Assembly: GCA_963735885.1 (NCBI GenBank)
Contig: CAVTMP010000004.1
Location: 682,001-746,000 of the forward strand
From: JBBSBL01 sp963735885
GTDB lineage: Bacteria; Actinomycetota; Thermoleophilia; Solirubrobacterales; Solirubrobacteraceae
DNA length: 64,000 bases
Direction: 5' to 3'
The notes under the pieces are model-generated. The model saw only the letters and a list, made by a program, of their open reading frames with translations. It did not search any database and was not told the origin of the DNA. Position numbers and translations under genes: made by a program. Of the stretch, positions 19,688 through 28,255 are shown one piece after another; the first letter of the stretch is position 1; each line of letters starts with the position of its first letter.

Positions 19688-20100
19688 CACCGAGGCGCCC
19701 CGGCGCCGGCCGCGCGCAGGACCTCGGCCTGGAGCGCGAGCATCTCCCCGGCGTCGGACTCGTGATCCATCCCGGCCAGGTGCAGCGCGCCGTGGACGAC
19801 CGCCTCGCGCACGTCCGTGGCGTGAGGCGGGCAGATGACGACGTCGCCGATCTCCCGCGGGCCGGCCGCCGGGGCGCCGCCGTCGACCGGGAAGGAGAGC
19901 ACGTCGGTCGCCGCGTCGCGGCCGCGGTGGGAGCGGTTGAGGGCGCGCATCCGCCCCTCGGCGACGAACGTGACGGCGACGTGCCCGTCCTCGACGCCGG
20001 CGGCGGCGAGCGCGCGGCGGCAGAGCGCGGCGACCTCGGCGGCGCCCGGGCCGGCCGGCGCGGCCTCGAGCCCGAGCACCTCCACCTCGAGGGCGCTCAC
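19687..20100 (-). CDS. ybeY: endoribonuclease YbeY (rRNA maturation factor)
   Basis: A 137-residue zinc-dependent RNase involved in 16S rRNA 3' end processing and 70S quality control. The metal motif reads HGALHLAGMDH (three His, near residues 105-115), where most members have Tyr in place of Met before the final Asp-His. The TDVLSFP strand is also standard. The GTG start at 20100 overlaps the phoH stop as GTGA. It is flanked by phoH and era, as in many bacteria. Confidence 0.95.
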   Translation of the reverse strand: MSALEVEVLGLEAAPAGPGAAEVAALCRRALAAAGVEDGHVAVTFVAEGRMRALNRSHRGRDAATDVLSFPVDGGAPAAGPREIGDVVICPPHATDVREAVVHGALHLAGMDHESDAGEMLALQAEVLRAAGAGAPR

Positions 20101-21077
20101 GCCCGCTTGCGCTCCGCCGGCCGCAGCCCCGGCGCGAGGCGCTTCTGGTGCTCGCCGTAGGCGGCGACGATCCGCTGGACGAGCTTGTGGCGGACCACGT
20201 CGGCACCGCCGAAGCGAACGAAGTCGATGCCCTCGAGGCCCTCCAGGATCTCGCCGACCACCACGAGCCCGGAGTCGTGGTTGGGCGGGAGGTCGATCTG
20301 CGTGATGTCCCCCGTCACGACCATGCGCGAGTTGAACCCGAGCCGGGTGAGGAACATCTTCATCTGCTCCGGGGTCGTGTTCTGCGCCTCGTCGAGGATG
20401 ATGAAGCTGTCGTTGAGCGTGCGGCCGCGCATGAAGGCCAGCGGCGCGACCTCGATCACCCCGCGCTCGAGGTGCTGCGTCACGCGGTCCGGCTCGAGCA
20501 TGTCGTGGAGCGCGTCGAACAGCGGCCGCAGGTAGGGGTCGACCTTCGCCATCAGGTCGCCGGGGAGGAAGCCGAGCCGCTCGCCGGCCTCGACCGCCGG
20601 ACGGGTGAGGATGATGCGGTTCACCTCCCGCCGGGAGAGGGCGGCCGCCGCCATCGCGACGGCGAGGAAGGTCTTGCCGGTGCCCGCCGGCCCGATCCCG
20701 AAGGTGATCGTGTTGCGCCGGATCGAGTCCACGTAGCGCTTCTGGTTGACGGTCTTCGGCGCGACCTTCGCCGCGCGGTGGCGCCACACCACGTCCTCGA
20801 GGATCCGGGCCGGGGACTCGCGGCGGTCGAGGGCGTCGGTGACCGCCGCGATCGTGCCGGGCGCGATCTCGTGACCCTGGGCGATGAGCTCGGACAGCTC
20901 GCGGACCACCGTCGCGCCGGCCTCGAGGGCGGCGTCCTCGCCGTCGAGGGTGAGCACGTTGCCGCGCAGGAACACCTCGCAGTCGAGGTGCTCGCGCAGC
21001 GCGCGCAGCACGACGTCCTCGCTCCCCGCGAGCTCGGCGGCGACCGCGTTGTCGAGCTCGAGCCGCCGGCGGCTCAC
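20097..21077 (-). CDS. phoH: PhoH family protein (PhoH-like ATPase)
   Basis: A 326-residue cytoplasmic ATPase with an N-terminal KH-like region and a C-terminal P-loop domain. The Walker A is GPAGTGKT (residues 129-136), the Walker B IILDEAQN, and GDITQIDLP follows. PhoH proteins are linked to RNA metabolism and ribosome assembly through YbeY, though the exact reaction is unsettled. The GTG start overlaps the yqeY stop as GTGA, and the stop overlaps the ybeY start the same way. Confidence 0.95.
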   Translation of the reverse strand: MSRRRLELDNAVAAELAGSEDVVLRALREHLDCEVFLRGNVLTLDGEDAALEAGATVVRELSELIAQGHEIAPGTIAAVTDALDRRESPARILEDVVWRHRAAKVAPKTVNQKRYVDSIRRNTITFGIGPAGTGKTFLAVAMAAAALSRREVNRIILTRPAVEAGERLGFLPGDLMAKVDPYLRPLFDALHDMLEPDRVTQHLERGVIEVAPLAFMRGRTLNDSFIILDEAQNTTPEQMKMFLTRLGFNSRMVVTGDITQIDLPPNHDSGLVVVGEILEGLEGIDFVRFGGADVVRHKLVQRIVAAYGEHQKRLAPGLRPAERKRA

Positions 21078-21502
21078 GCGAGGCGCTCCCGCACCAGCGC
21101 GGAGACGCGGCCCCCGTCGGCGCGGCCCGCGACCCGCGGCATGAGCACGCCCATGACCCGGCCCATCTCGCGCGGGGAGGCGGCCCCCGTCTCGGCCACG
21201 GCGGCGTCCACGAGCTCGGCGAGCTCGTCGTCCGACAGCTCCGCCGGCAGGTAGCCGGCGATCAGCTCGGCCTCGGCGGCCTCGCCGTCGGCCAGCTCGC
21301 CGCGGCCGGCGTCGCGGAACTGCGCCGCGGCGTCGAGCCGGCGCTTGCGCTCGCGGCGCAGCACGGCGACCTCGTCGGCTCCCCCCTCCTTCGCGTCCTT
21401 CTGGAGCTCGGAGAGCACGAGCCGCAGCGCCTCCACGCGCGAGCGGTCGCCGGACTTCATGGCGACGGTGACGTCGGACCGAATGCGCTCGGCGAGGGAC
21501 AC
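21074..21502 (-). CDS. yqeY: GatB/YqeY domain protein
   Basis: A 142-residue all-helical protein homologous to the tRNA-binding tail of GatB. MKSGD, LRLVLSELQ, a middle helix EAELIAGYLPAELSDDEL and the terminal VMGVLMPRVAGRADG match YqeY. It stands alone and is not fused to an amidotransferase, so its role is unclear. The GTG start is at 21502, with a TATCCT box 12 bases upstream that probably drives the whole yqeY-phoH-ybeY-era unit. Confidence 0.92.
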   Translation of the reverse strand: MSLAERIRSDVTVAMKSGDRSRVEALRLVLSELQKDAKEGGADEVAVLRRERKRRLDAAAQFRDAGRGELADGEAAEAELIAGYLPAELSDDELAELVDAAVAETGAASPREMGRVMGVLMPRVAGRADGGRVSALVRERLA

Positions 21503-21514
21503 GGGGCATCCGAG

Positions 21515-21520
21515 AGGATA
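21515..21520 (-). promoter_or_regulatory. -10-like box TATCCT before yqeY
   Basis: TATCCT on the minus strand ends 12 bases before the GTG at 21502, implying a very short leader of about 5 bases. Confidence 0.3.
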
Positions 21521-21569
21521 GGACCCCCCGGGGCGGCCGCGCCGCGCCCGGCGCGCCGGCGGGGACGCC

Positions 21570-23238
21570 TCAGCCGGGCCGCAGGACGTAGACCGTCGCG
21601 CACCCGAACCGCCGCACGCTCTGGACGAGCGGCCTGAGCGGCTCGCTGAGGTCGGCCCGGCCGCGGCAGTCGGAGATCAGGAAGCGCGCGCCGGTCGAGC
21701 GGACGAGCGCGCGCGCCTGGGCCGGCGGCAACGCCCCGCCGAAGAGCGCCTCGCCGAGGGCGATCCGGCGAAACCAGTCGGGGGTCCAGGACCCGCCGCC
21801 GAGCCACACCCGGCGCCGCATCCGGGACGGGACCTGGTAGCCGATCCGCAGCGGGCCGAGAACGCCTCCGGGTCGGGGGTCGCGGGCGAGCGCGGCCAGC
21901 GCGTCCTCCTCCCCGCGGGTGTTGAAGAACGGGATCCTCGCCGTGTCGGCGTCCCGAAGCGAGCGCCGGAGCTCGTTCACCGTGCCGGGCACGACGAGCA
22001 GCGCGAGCGCGGCGACGGCCAACACGGCCGCGACGGGCCGGCCCGCTCGCCACGGGACACCCGCCACGCCGATGACCGCGAGCACGGCGAGCGGGATCGC
22101 GAGCCCCTGCAGCGCATGGAGCGGGTAGGTCCCCACCTTCCCGACGGCGATGAGGACGTAGAGGCCGAGCGCCATGACCGGCCAGACCCGCAGCGCGAGG
22201 TCCTGGAACGTGGCCGGGCGGATCCGGAGCGCGAGCAGGGCGGGCAGCCCGAGCGGGACGGCGGCGACGAGCAGGGCCCGCCACCACACCGCGGCCTCGC
22301 GGAGGTTGAGCGCCCGGGCGATCCCCCACGACGGGTCCCAGCGCGAGAGGCCCCAGTAGTAGGCGAGCGGCGCCAGGCCGGCGACGACCGTCACGGCCAG
22401 CGGCGCCAGGACCCGCCGGGCCTGGGCGGCCCGTGGCCCGGTCTCCTCGCCGCGCAGCGCGCCGATCAGCCGGAGCCCCTCGGTGGCGACGAGGATGCCG
22501 ATGAGCGTCGCCCCCTGCCACGGCTGCAGCCAGGAGGCGAGCAGCGCGAGCAGCGGCGCCCAGGCCGCGCACCCGACCGTCCGCCCGATCCCGGCCGTAG
22601 GCGAGCAGCGCCCCGGGCACCGCGGCGATGGCCAGCGTGGTGAACGGATACCCCCAGAGCCAGAAGCCCGCCCACATCTCGTGCGAGATGAAGCCGAGCT
22701 GGGCCCGTGTGGGCCCGGAGAGCCCGAGCGACCCCGTCACGGCCACCGCCGGTGCGACGGCGAACAGCGCCAGGACCAGCGCGGCGCGCCGCGCCCACCG
22801 GCCGGCGACGAGCGCCCGGACGTAGCAGCGCACGCTCGCGAACAGCGCGACGACGGCCACGGGCTTCCACAGCAGGTAGGCGACCGGGGGCGAGACCCCG
22901 AGGGCGTGCAGGCCGCCGGAGATCACCAGGCCGGGATGCAGGAAGCTCGCCGCGCTCGGCTCCAGCCGGTACGGATCGGAGATCAGGACGTCGTGCGCGG
23001 CGAGGCGGATCCACGCCAGGTACTGCTGCTGGTCGCCCGGCAGGAGGCCATCGGTCCCGGTCCAGACCCGGTCGGGCCCGGCCCGCCAGAGCAACACGAC
23101 CAGGAACCACGACGAGAGCAGCGCGAGCAGGGCCAGGGTCGCCCCGTCGAAGGCGTCCATCCGGAGCCACCGCGGGGCGGCGCGGCGGCGCGGCGGCGGC
23201 GCGGGCGCCGACGCCGCCGGCTCGTGGCGCGCGGCCAT
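21570..23238 (-). CDS. polytopic membrane protein, GT-C glycosyltransferase-like (frameshifted as given)
   Basis: About 556 residues once one indel is repaired. From ATG 23238 the first frame gives a TM helix, then a luminal-type loop with TGTDGLLPGDQQQYL and four more helices to about residue 220. One extra base near 22581-22582 breaks it. The next frame continues with LLALLASWLQPWQG, several more helices and a soluble C-terminal domain ending in CATVYVLRPG. The Asp-containing first loop followed by 8-10 helices is the plan of polyprenyl-phosphate-dependent GT-C glycosyltransferases, but I cannot name a substrate. A TAGCGT box lies 6 bases before the ATG. Confidence 0.65.
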
Positions 23239-23244
23239 TCGCCG

Positions 23245-23250
23245 ACGCTA
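23245..23250 (-). promoter_or_regulatory. -10-like box TAGCGT before the 23238 membrane protein
   Basis: TAGCGT on the minus strand ends 6 bases before the ATG at 23238. This leaderless spacing suggests the gene is transcribed independently of ndh, which ends 9 bases upstream of its start. Confidence 0.35.
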
Positions 23251-24615
23251 GCTCACGCCGTCCCGCGCCGACGGCGCGTCCGCGAGCGCGCGGCCGTCGG
23301 TCCCGCCCGCGCTCTGGCCGACGAGCGCGTGGCTGTCCAGCCCGGGCGCGTGCTCGACGTGCCCGAGCTCCGAGGTGTTCCGCGCGAAGAACAGGTCCAC
23401 GGTCCAGTCGGTGACGAGGCGGAGCTTGCGCGCGAACCCGGGCATCAGCAGGAGGTGGTAGGTCCGCGCCAGGAACCAGGCCGGGAACCCGTGCCAGCGG
23501 ATCCCGGTCGTCAGGGCGACCGCCCGGTAGCGGCCCATGTCGACGAAGACCCCGAGCGTCCGGTAGCGGAACGGCCGCACCTGGGCCTCCGGCGCGCCGA
23601 TCGACGCGGCGACGTTGCGGGCGGCGCGGCGTCCCTGGCGGAGGGCGTGCTGGGCGGTCGGCGGGCAGACCCGACCCTTGCGGGCGGGGTCCGGCACCGC
23701 CGCGGCGTCCCCGACCGCCCAGACGTCGGCGTGCCCCTCGACGCGCAGGGTGCGCTCCGTGCGGATGCGCCCGCCGTCGTCGAGCGGGAGGCCGAGCGCG
23801 GCGACGGCCGGATGGGGCTTGACCCCGGCCGTCCAGGCCACGGTGCGGCAGGGGAGCACCTCGCCGCCGGCGAGGCGCACGTGGTCGGCCGCCACCTCGT
23901 CCAGCGTCGTCGCGGTGCGGATCTCGATGCCCCGGCTGCGCAGCTCGCGCGTGGCGAAGCCGGCGAGGCTCGCCGGGATCTCCGGCATCACGCGGTCGCG
24001 CGCCTCGACCAGGACCCAGCGCATCCCCTGGACGCGGCAACGCGGGTAGAGCTCGATGACGTCGCTCATGAAGTCCTGCAGCTCGGCGAGGCCCTCCAGC
24101 CCGGCGTAGCCCGCGCCGACGAAGACGAACGTGAGGTAGGACGCCCGAACCGCGGGATCCTCGATCAGCTCGGCCATCTCGAGCATCGCCACCACGCGGT
24201 TGCGCAGGGCGATCGCCTCCGACAGCGTCTTGAAGCCGATCGCGTGCTCGCGCAGCCCCGGGATCGGCAGCGTGCGCGACACCGAGCCGAGCGCCACGAC
24301 GAGGTGGTCGTAGGGGATCTCCTGCGCGGCGCCGTCGACGAGCGCGGCGCGGAGCACCCGCGCCCGGGGGTCGGCGCCGGTGACCGTGCCGATCCGCAGG
24401 TCGGTGTGACGCAGCTCCTCGCGCAGCGGGACGACGACGTGGCGTGGGTCGAGCGTCCCGGCCGCCGCGCCCGGCAGCAGCGGCGTGTAGAGCAGGTAGT
24501 TGACGTCGTTGACGAGCGTGATCCGCGCGCTGTGCCGCGGGAGCACCCGCTCCAGCGTCCGCGCCGCGGAGTAGCCGCCGAAGCCCCCGCCGGCGATGAC
24601 GACGTTCCAGGACAT
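23248..24615 (-). CDS. ndh: type II NADH dehydrogenase (NAD(P)/FAD-dependent oxidoreductase)
   Basis: A 455-residue non-proton-pumping NADH:quinone oxidoreductase on the cytoplasmic face of the membrane. The FAD loop is IAGGGFGGYSAARTL at residues 7-21 and the NADH loop FVFVGAGYAGLEGLAEL near 170. DVWAVGDAAAVPD closes the FAD site, followed by a TAQHALRQG helix. The C-terminal 60 residues have the hydrophobic/amphipathic pattern used for membrane attachment. A TACCCT box 8 bases before the ATG overlaps the -10 box of the divergent gene at 24640. Confidence 0.92.
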   Translation of the reverse strand: MSWNVVIAGGGFGGYSAARTLERVLPRHSARITLVNDVNYLLYTPLLPGAAAGTLDPRHVVVPLREELRHTDLRIGTVTGADPRARVLRAALVDGAAQEIPYDHLVVALGSVSRTLPIPGLREHAIGFKTLSEAIALRNRVVAMLEMAELIEDPAVRASYLTFVFVGAGYAGLEGLAELQDFMSDVIELYPRCRVQGMRWVLVEARDRVMPEIPASLAGFATRELRSRGIEIRTATTLDEVAADHVRLAGGEVLPCRTVAWTAGVKPHPAVAALGLPLDDGGRIRTERTLRVEGHADVWAVGDAAAVPDPARKGRVCPPTAQHALRQGRRAARNVAASIGAPEAQVRPFRYRTLGVFVDMGRYRAVALTTGIRWHGFPAWFLARTYHLLLMPGFARKLRLVTDWTVDLFFARNTSELGHVEHAPGLDSHALVGQSAGGTDGRALADAPSARDGVS

Positions 24616-24623
24616 CCGCGGCG

Positions 24624-24633
24624 AGGGTACCGT
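24624..24633. promoter_or_regulatory. overlapping divergent -10-like boxes, ndh and the 24640 gene
   Basis: The decamer AGGGTACCGT holds TACCCT on the minus strand (24629-24624, 8 bases before the ndh ATG) and TACCGT on the plus strand (24628-24633, 6 bases before the ATG at 24640). The two boxes share the TA step, so polymerase could occupy only one at a time. Confidence 0.45.
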
Positions 24634-24639
24634 TCACCG

Positions 24640-25781
24640 ATGCCCGCCTCCCCGCTCAGGCGCCGTCACGGGCGCACCGTCGCCGTCACGGGCGCCGCCC
24701 TCGGCCTCGCGGCCGCCCTGGCCGGCGCGGCGGTCGGCGCCCGCGTCCCGGGCCCGGGGCGCGAGAGCGGCGAGCGGGCGACGGCCCGCGCCGCCCTGCT
24801 GGCCACCGACCCGGCGCTCCAGCCCTACCGCTTCGGCGGGCGCGGGGCCGGGGCCTTCAACGAGCCGATCCCCGCCGGCGTGGCGACCGATCGCCACTCC
24901 CCCGCCGTCATCGCGAACATGCTCGCGAGCATGCGGCGCGAGCGGCTCGGCCTCCTGGACCGGGGCGGGGTCCCCGGCGTCTATCGCGCCGGGCGCGCGA
25001 TCCCTGGTTCTCGGTGCGCGCGGGCGGCCGGCGCTTTCGCTGGCGGATGCCCGCCGGCGTGACGCCCGGCGGCTCGCTCGCCGAGGACGCGCCCGTCGTC
25101 GTCCAGGACCCGCGCCACCCGCGCTGGGGCCGCGAGGTCGAGCTGCGCCTGTGGCGGGCGCGCGTCGACCGCCGCCGCCGCGTCGTCCGCGCGCAGGGCT
25201 TCGGCATCGTCCGCTACGGGCGGCGCAGCAACGGGCTGCCGCTCCGCGGCCAGGGCACGGGCAGCGGGCTGCCGTGGGCCGGGCTGCTGCGGGCCGGGGA
25301 GGTCCGCCGCGGGGCCATCCGCCACGCCCTGCGGCTCGTGGCGCCGGAGATCTCGGCGCGGCACCGGCCCCCGGCCCGCAAGAGCGACCAGGGCGACCGA
25401 TCGCCGCTGGTCATGGGGATGCGGCTCCAGCTCGACCCGGGCGTGGACTGCCGCCGCCGCACGGTCCCGGGCCGCGCCGCGGGCGGCCCGGAGACGCGAT
25501 TCCTCCGCATGATCTGCGTGGCGCTGCAGCGCTACGGCGCGATCGTCGCCGACGGCGGCGGGGTGCCGGACCTCTACGTCATCGAGATGGAGCTCGACCG
25601 CTCGGCGGGCGGCGCGGTGGACTGGGGCCGCGCGGCCGGCCGCCCGCCCGGGAGCTACTGGGGCAACGTGATCCGCGACGTGCGCGCCAGCGCGACCGGC
25701 GACGGCCTGCCGCGGCGCGCGAGCGACGGCATCCCGTGGGATCGCGTGCGGGTGCTCTCGCGCAGCGTCTTCTCGCGCTGA
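24640..25781 (+). CDS. secreted protein of unknown function (frameshifted as given)
   Basis: About 380 residues. The first frame starts at ATG 24640 with an Arg-rich N-terminus (RRRHGR) and a long Ala/Gly/Leu hydrophobic stretch to about residue 30, a signal peptide or anchor. It continues to about residue 122, where a base is missing in the CCC at 25002-25004. The next frame runs on with AGGRRFRWRMP to the TGA at 25781. The middle has a LPWAGLLRAGEVRRGAIRHAL block and the end an MICVALQRYGAIVADGGG block. I have seen comparable arrangements in uncharacterised secreted actinobacterial proteins but know no activity. It is divergent from ndh with an overlapping promoter. Confidence 0.6.
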
Positions 25782-25827
25782 GGCCGCGCGGGCCGCGATC
25801 CTCGGGCGCCCCCCGGCGGCGCGATCC

Positions 25828-27294
25828 TCAGGCCCCGGTCGCGGCGCGATCCGCGAGCACCGCGGCGGCGGCGAGGTAGCCCGGCGCTCCGGTGACGGCG
25901 CCGCCCGGGTGCGCGCCGGAGCCGGCGAGGTAGAGCCCGTCGACCCCGCCGAAGCGGCGCGGGCCCGGGCGGTCCTCCAGGATCTGGCCGGGCAGCATCT
26001 CGCCGTGGAAGATGTGGCCGCCCGTGAGGCCGAACCGCGCCTCCAGCTCGCGGGGGCCGAGCGCCAGGCGGGCGAGGATCCGGTCGGGGAGGCCCGGGCA
26101 GACCTCCGCGAAGCGGGCGATCGACGCGTCGGCCGCCGCCTCGGCGTCGACCCCCGGCGGGAAGCACTGGCAGAAGAGCGAGACGACGTGGCGCCCGGCG
26201 GGCGCGAGGTCCGGGTCGGCGGCGGTCTGGCACGCGGCCTCGATCCACGGCCGGGCCGCCGGCCGGCCCGCCCGGGCGTCGGCCGCCGCGGCGGCGAGAT
26301 CGGCCAGGGTGAACCCGATGTCGATCGTCCCGCTCCACGGCTCGGGCCCGGGCCAGGCCGGGAAGTCCGGCAGCCCGTCGAGCAGCAGCATGACCTTGAC
26401 CGTCGGGCCGTCCTGCCTCCAGGCCGGGGCGGGGTCCGGCAGGCCGGCGAGCGCCGCCGTGCGCCGGGGATCGGCCCCGGAGAGCACCGCCCGCGCGTCG
26501 ACCTCCTCCCCGCTCCCGGCGAGCACCACGCCCACGGCGGCGCCGTCGCGCCGCAGGACCCGCTGGACCGTCGCGTCCGTCCGCACGCGCGCGCCGGCCG
26601 CCTCCGCGGCGGCCCGCAGCGCGGCGGTCACCGCGCCCATGCCGCCGCGCGCGAAGCCCCACGCCCCGGGCGGGCCGGCCGCCTCGCCGAGGTCGTGGAA
26701 GAAGGCGACGAACGCCGTCCCCGGATCCTCGGGCCCGGCGAGCGTCCCGATCAGGCCCTGCAGCGCGAAGGGGACGCGAACCGGCTCGGACGGGATCCCG
26801 GCGAGCTCGTCGGCGATCGGACCGTCGAGGATGCCCGGACCGGCCGCGGCGAGCCATCGCGCGCGGTCGGCGGGCTCGAGCATGAGCGGGCGGGCGCGCG
26901 CGGCCGCCGCCTCCCAGCGGCCCGCGAAGGCCGCGTACCCGTCGGCGTCGGCCGGCGACCAGTCGCGCGCGAGCTGCGCGGCGGTCCGCTCGCGCGAGGA
27001 CCACGTCACGACCCGCCGCCCGTCGGGCAGCGGCGCGAACAGGTAGGGCTCGTGCACCTCGACCTCGAGGCCGTGCCGGCGAAGGTCGAGGTCGCGGATG
27101 ATCTCGGCGCGCAGGAGCGAGAGCGTGTAGGCGCCCGGCGAGGCCCGCACCCCCGGCCACAGCTCCTCGGTCACGCAGGCACCGCCGACGACCCCGCGCC
27201 GCTCGAGCACCTCGACCGAGAGGCCCGCCCGCGCGAGGTAGGCCGCCGCGACGAGGCCGTTGTGACCCGCGCCGATGACGACCGCGTCGGCCAT
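25828..27294 (-). CDS. CrtI/phytoene-desaturase-like FAD-dependent oxidoreductase
   Basis: A 488-residue flavoprotein. The N-terminal FAD motif VIGAGHNGLVAAAYLARAG (residues 5-23) is followed by the EVLERR ribose-binding acid. The C-terminal motif GLYLAGSGAHPGGAVTGAPG completes the site. This is the COG1233 branch that includes CrtI, CrtN and the vertebrate PYROXD2 proteins. The gene is about 10 kb from phytoene synthase, so a carotenoid desaturase or ketolase role is possible, but the AHPGG ending also fits PYROXD2-like members of unknown substrate. A TAGGGT box lies 8 bases before the ATG. Confidence 0.85.
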   Translation of the reverse strand: MADAVVIGAGHNGLVAAAYLARAGLSVEVLERRGVVGGACVTEELWPGVRASPGAYTLSLLRAEIIRDLDLRRHGLEVEVHEPYLFAPLPDGRRVVTWSSRERTAAQLARDWSPADADGYAAFAGRWEAAAARARPLMLEPADRARWLAAAGPGILDGPIADELAGIPSEPVRVPFALQGLIGTLAGPEDPGTAFVAFFHDLGEAAGPPGAWGFARGGMGAVTAALRAAAEAAGARVRTDATVQRVLRRDGAAVGVVLAGSGEEVDARAVLSGADPRRTAALAGLPDPAPAWRQDGPTVKVMLLLDGLPDFPAWPGPEPWSGTIDIGFTLADLAAAAADARAGRPAARPWIEAACQTAADPDLAPAGRHVVSLFCQCFPPGVDAEAAADASIARFAEVCPGLPDRILARLALGPRELEARFGLTGGHIFHGEMLPGQILEDRPGPRRFGGVDGLYLAGSGAHPGGAVTGAPGYLAAAAVLADRAATGA

Positions 27295-27302
27295 GACGGC
27301 GG

Positions 27303-27308
27303 ACCCTA
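27303..27308 (-). promoter_or_regulatory. -10-like box TAGGGT before the CrtI-like gene
   Basis: TAGGGT on the minus strand ends 8 bases before the ATG at 27294 with no Shine-Dalgarno between. Confidence 0.35.
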
Positions 27309-27372
27309 GATGATCGATTCCACGACCCCGCGGGCACGGACGATCCCGCGCCGGCGCCGCGGAACCGGCCGC

Positions 27373-28191
27373 CTACCGTTCGCGCGCCGCGCCGCGATCG
27401 AGGCGCAGCGCGGCCCACTCGCCCCGCTCGCGCCGGGCCCCCTCCACCAGGCCGTGGGGGGCGAACGCGGCGGCGACCTCGTCGGCCTCGCCCGCCAGCA
27501 GGCCGGAGGCGATGAGGCACTCGGGCGGCCGGCCGAGCCCGCCGGCGTAGTCGAGCAGCAGCGGGCGCAGCAGGTTGGCGACCACCGTGGGCGCGGCCGG
27601 CACCGGCTCGCGGCGCAGGTCCACGCGCCGGGCCTCGACCGCGACGCCGTTCGCCGCGGCGTTCGCCCGGGTGGCGTCGACGGCGAGCGGATCGTGGTCG
27701 ACCGCCAGGACCGGGGCGAAGCCGCGGCGCGCGGCGAGGATGGCGAGCACGCCCGATCCGCAGCCGAGGTCGAGCAGCGGTCCGCGGGCGGGCCGCTCGA
27801 GCAGCAGCTCGAGGCAGAGTCGCGTGGTCGCGTGCGCGCCGGTGCCGAAGGCCTGGCCGGGGTCGATGACGATGTCCACGGGCTCGGGGCCGGGCGGCGA
27901 CCAGGGCGGGCGAACGCGCAGCCGGCCGGTGAGCACGAGCGGGCGATGGAAGGCCCGCCAGCGCTCGCCCCAGTCGTCCGCGACCTCGCGCGTGACGACG
28001 TCGGCCGGGCCGCCGCCGACGGCGGCCTCGAGGTCCGGCAGCGCGGGCAGCTCGCCGGGGGCGCCGTAGACCGCGTACTCGACGCGGTCGCCGAGGTCGA
28101 CCTCCTCCACGCCGGAGGGCGCGAGCTCGAGCAGCTCGGCGAGCGCGAGCTCCGCCCGCTCCCGCGGGACCCGGACGGCGAGGCGGATCAC
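27373..28191 (-). CDS. prmA: ribosomal protein L11 methyltransferase
   Basis: A 272-residue SAM-dependent methyltransferase that modifies L11. The N-terminal substrate-recognition part contains WGERWRAFHRP. The catalytic domain shows IDPGQAFGTGAHATTRLCLE, the SAM loop LLDLGCGSGVLAI and VVANLL in the position of the usual NIL motif. The GTG start is at 28191. It lies downstream of hrcA-dnaJ, the common bacterial order. Confidence 0.95.
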   Translation of the reverse strand: MIRLAVRVPRERAELALAELLELAPSGVEEVDLGDRVEYAVYGAPGELPALPDLEAAVGGGPADVVTREVADDWGERWRAFHRPLVLTGRLRVRPPWSPPGPEPVDIVIDPGQAFGTGAHATTRLCLELLLERPARGPLLDLGCGSGVLAILAARRGFAPVLAVDHDPLAVDATRANAAANGVAVEARRVDLRREPVPAAPTVVANLLRPLLLDYAGGLGRPPECLIASGLLAGEADEVAAAFAPHGLVEGARRERGEWAALRLDRGAARER

Positions 28192-28255
28192 GTGCCGCGC
28201 CGCGAGGACCGGCTCCCCCGCGGCCGGCCCGGCGCCTCGCGCGGCCGGCGGCGGC

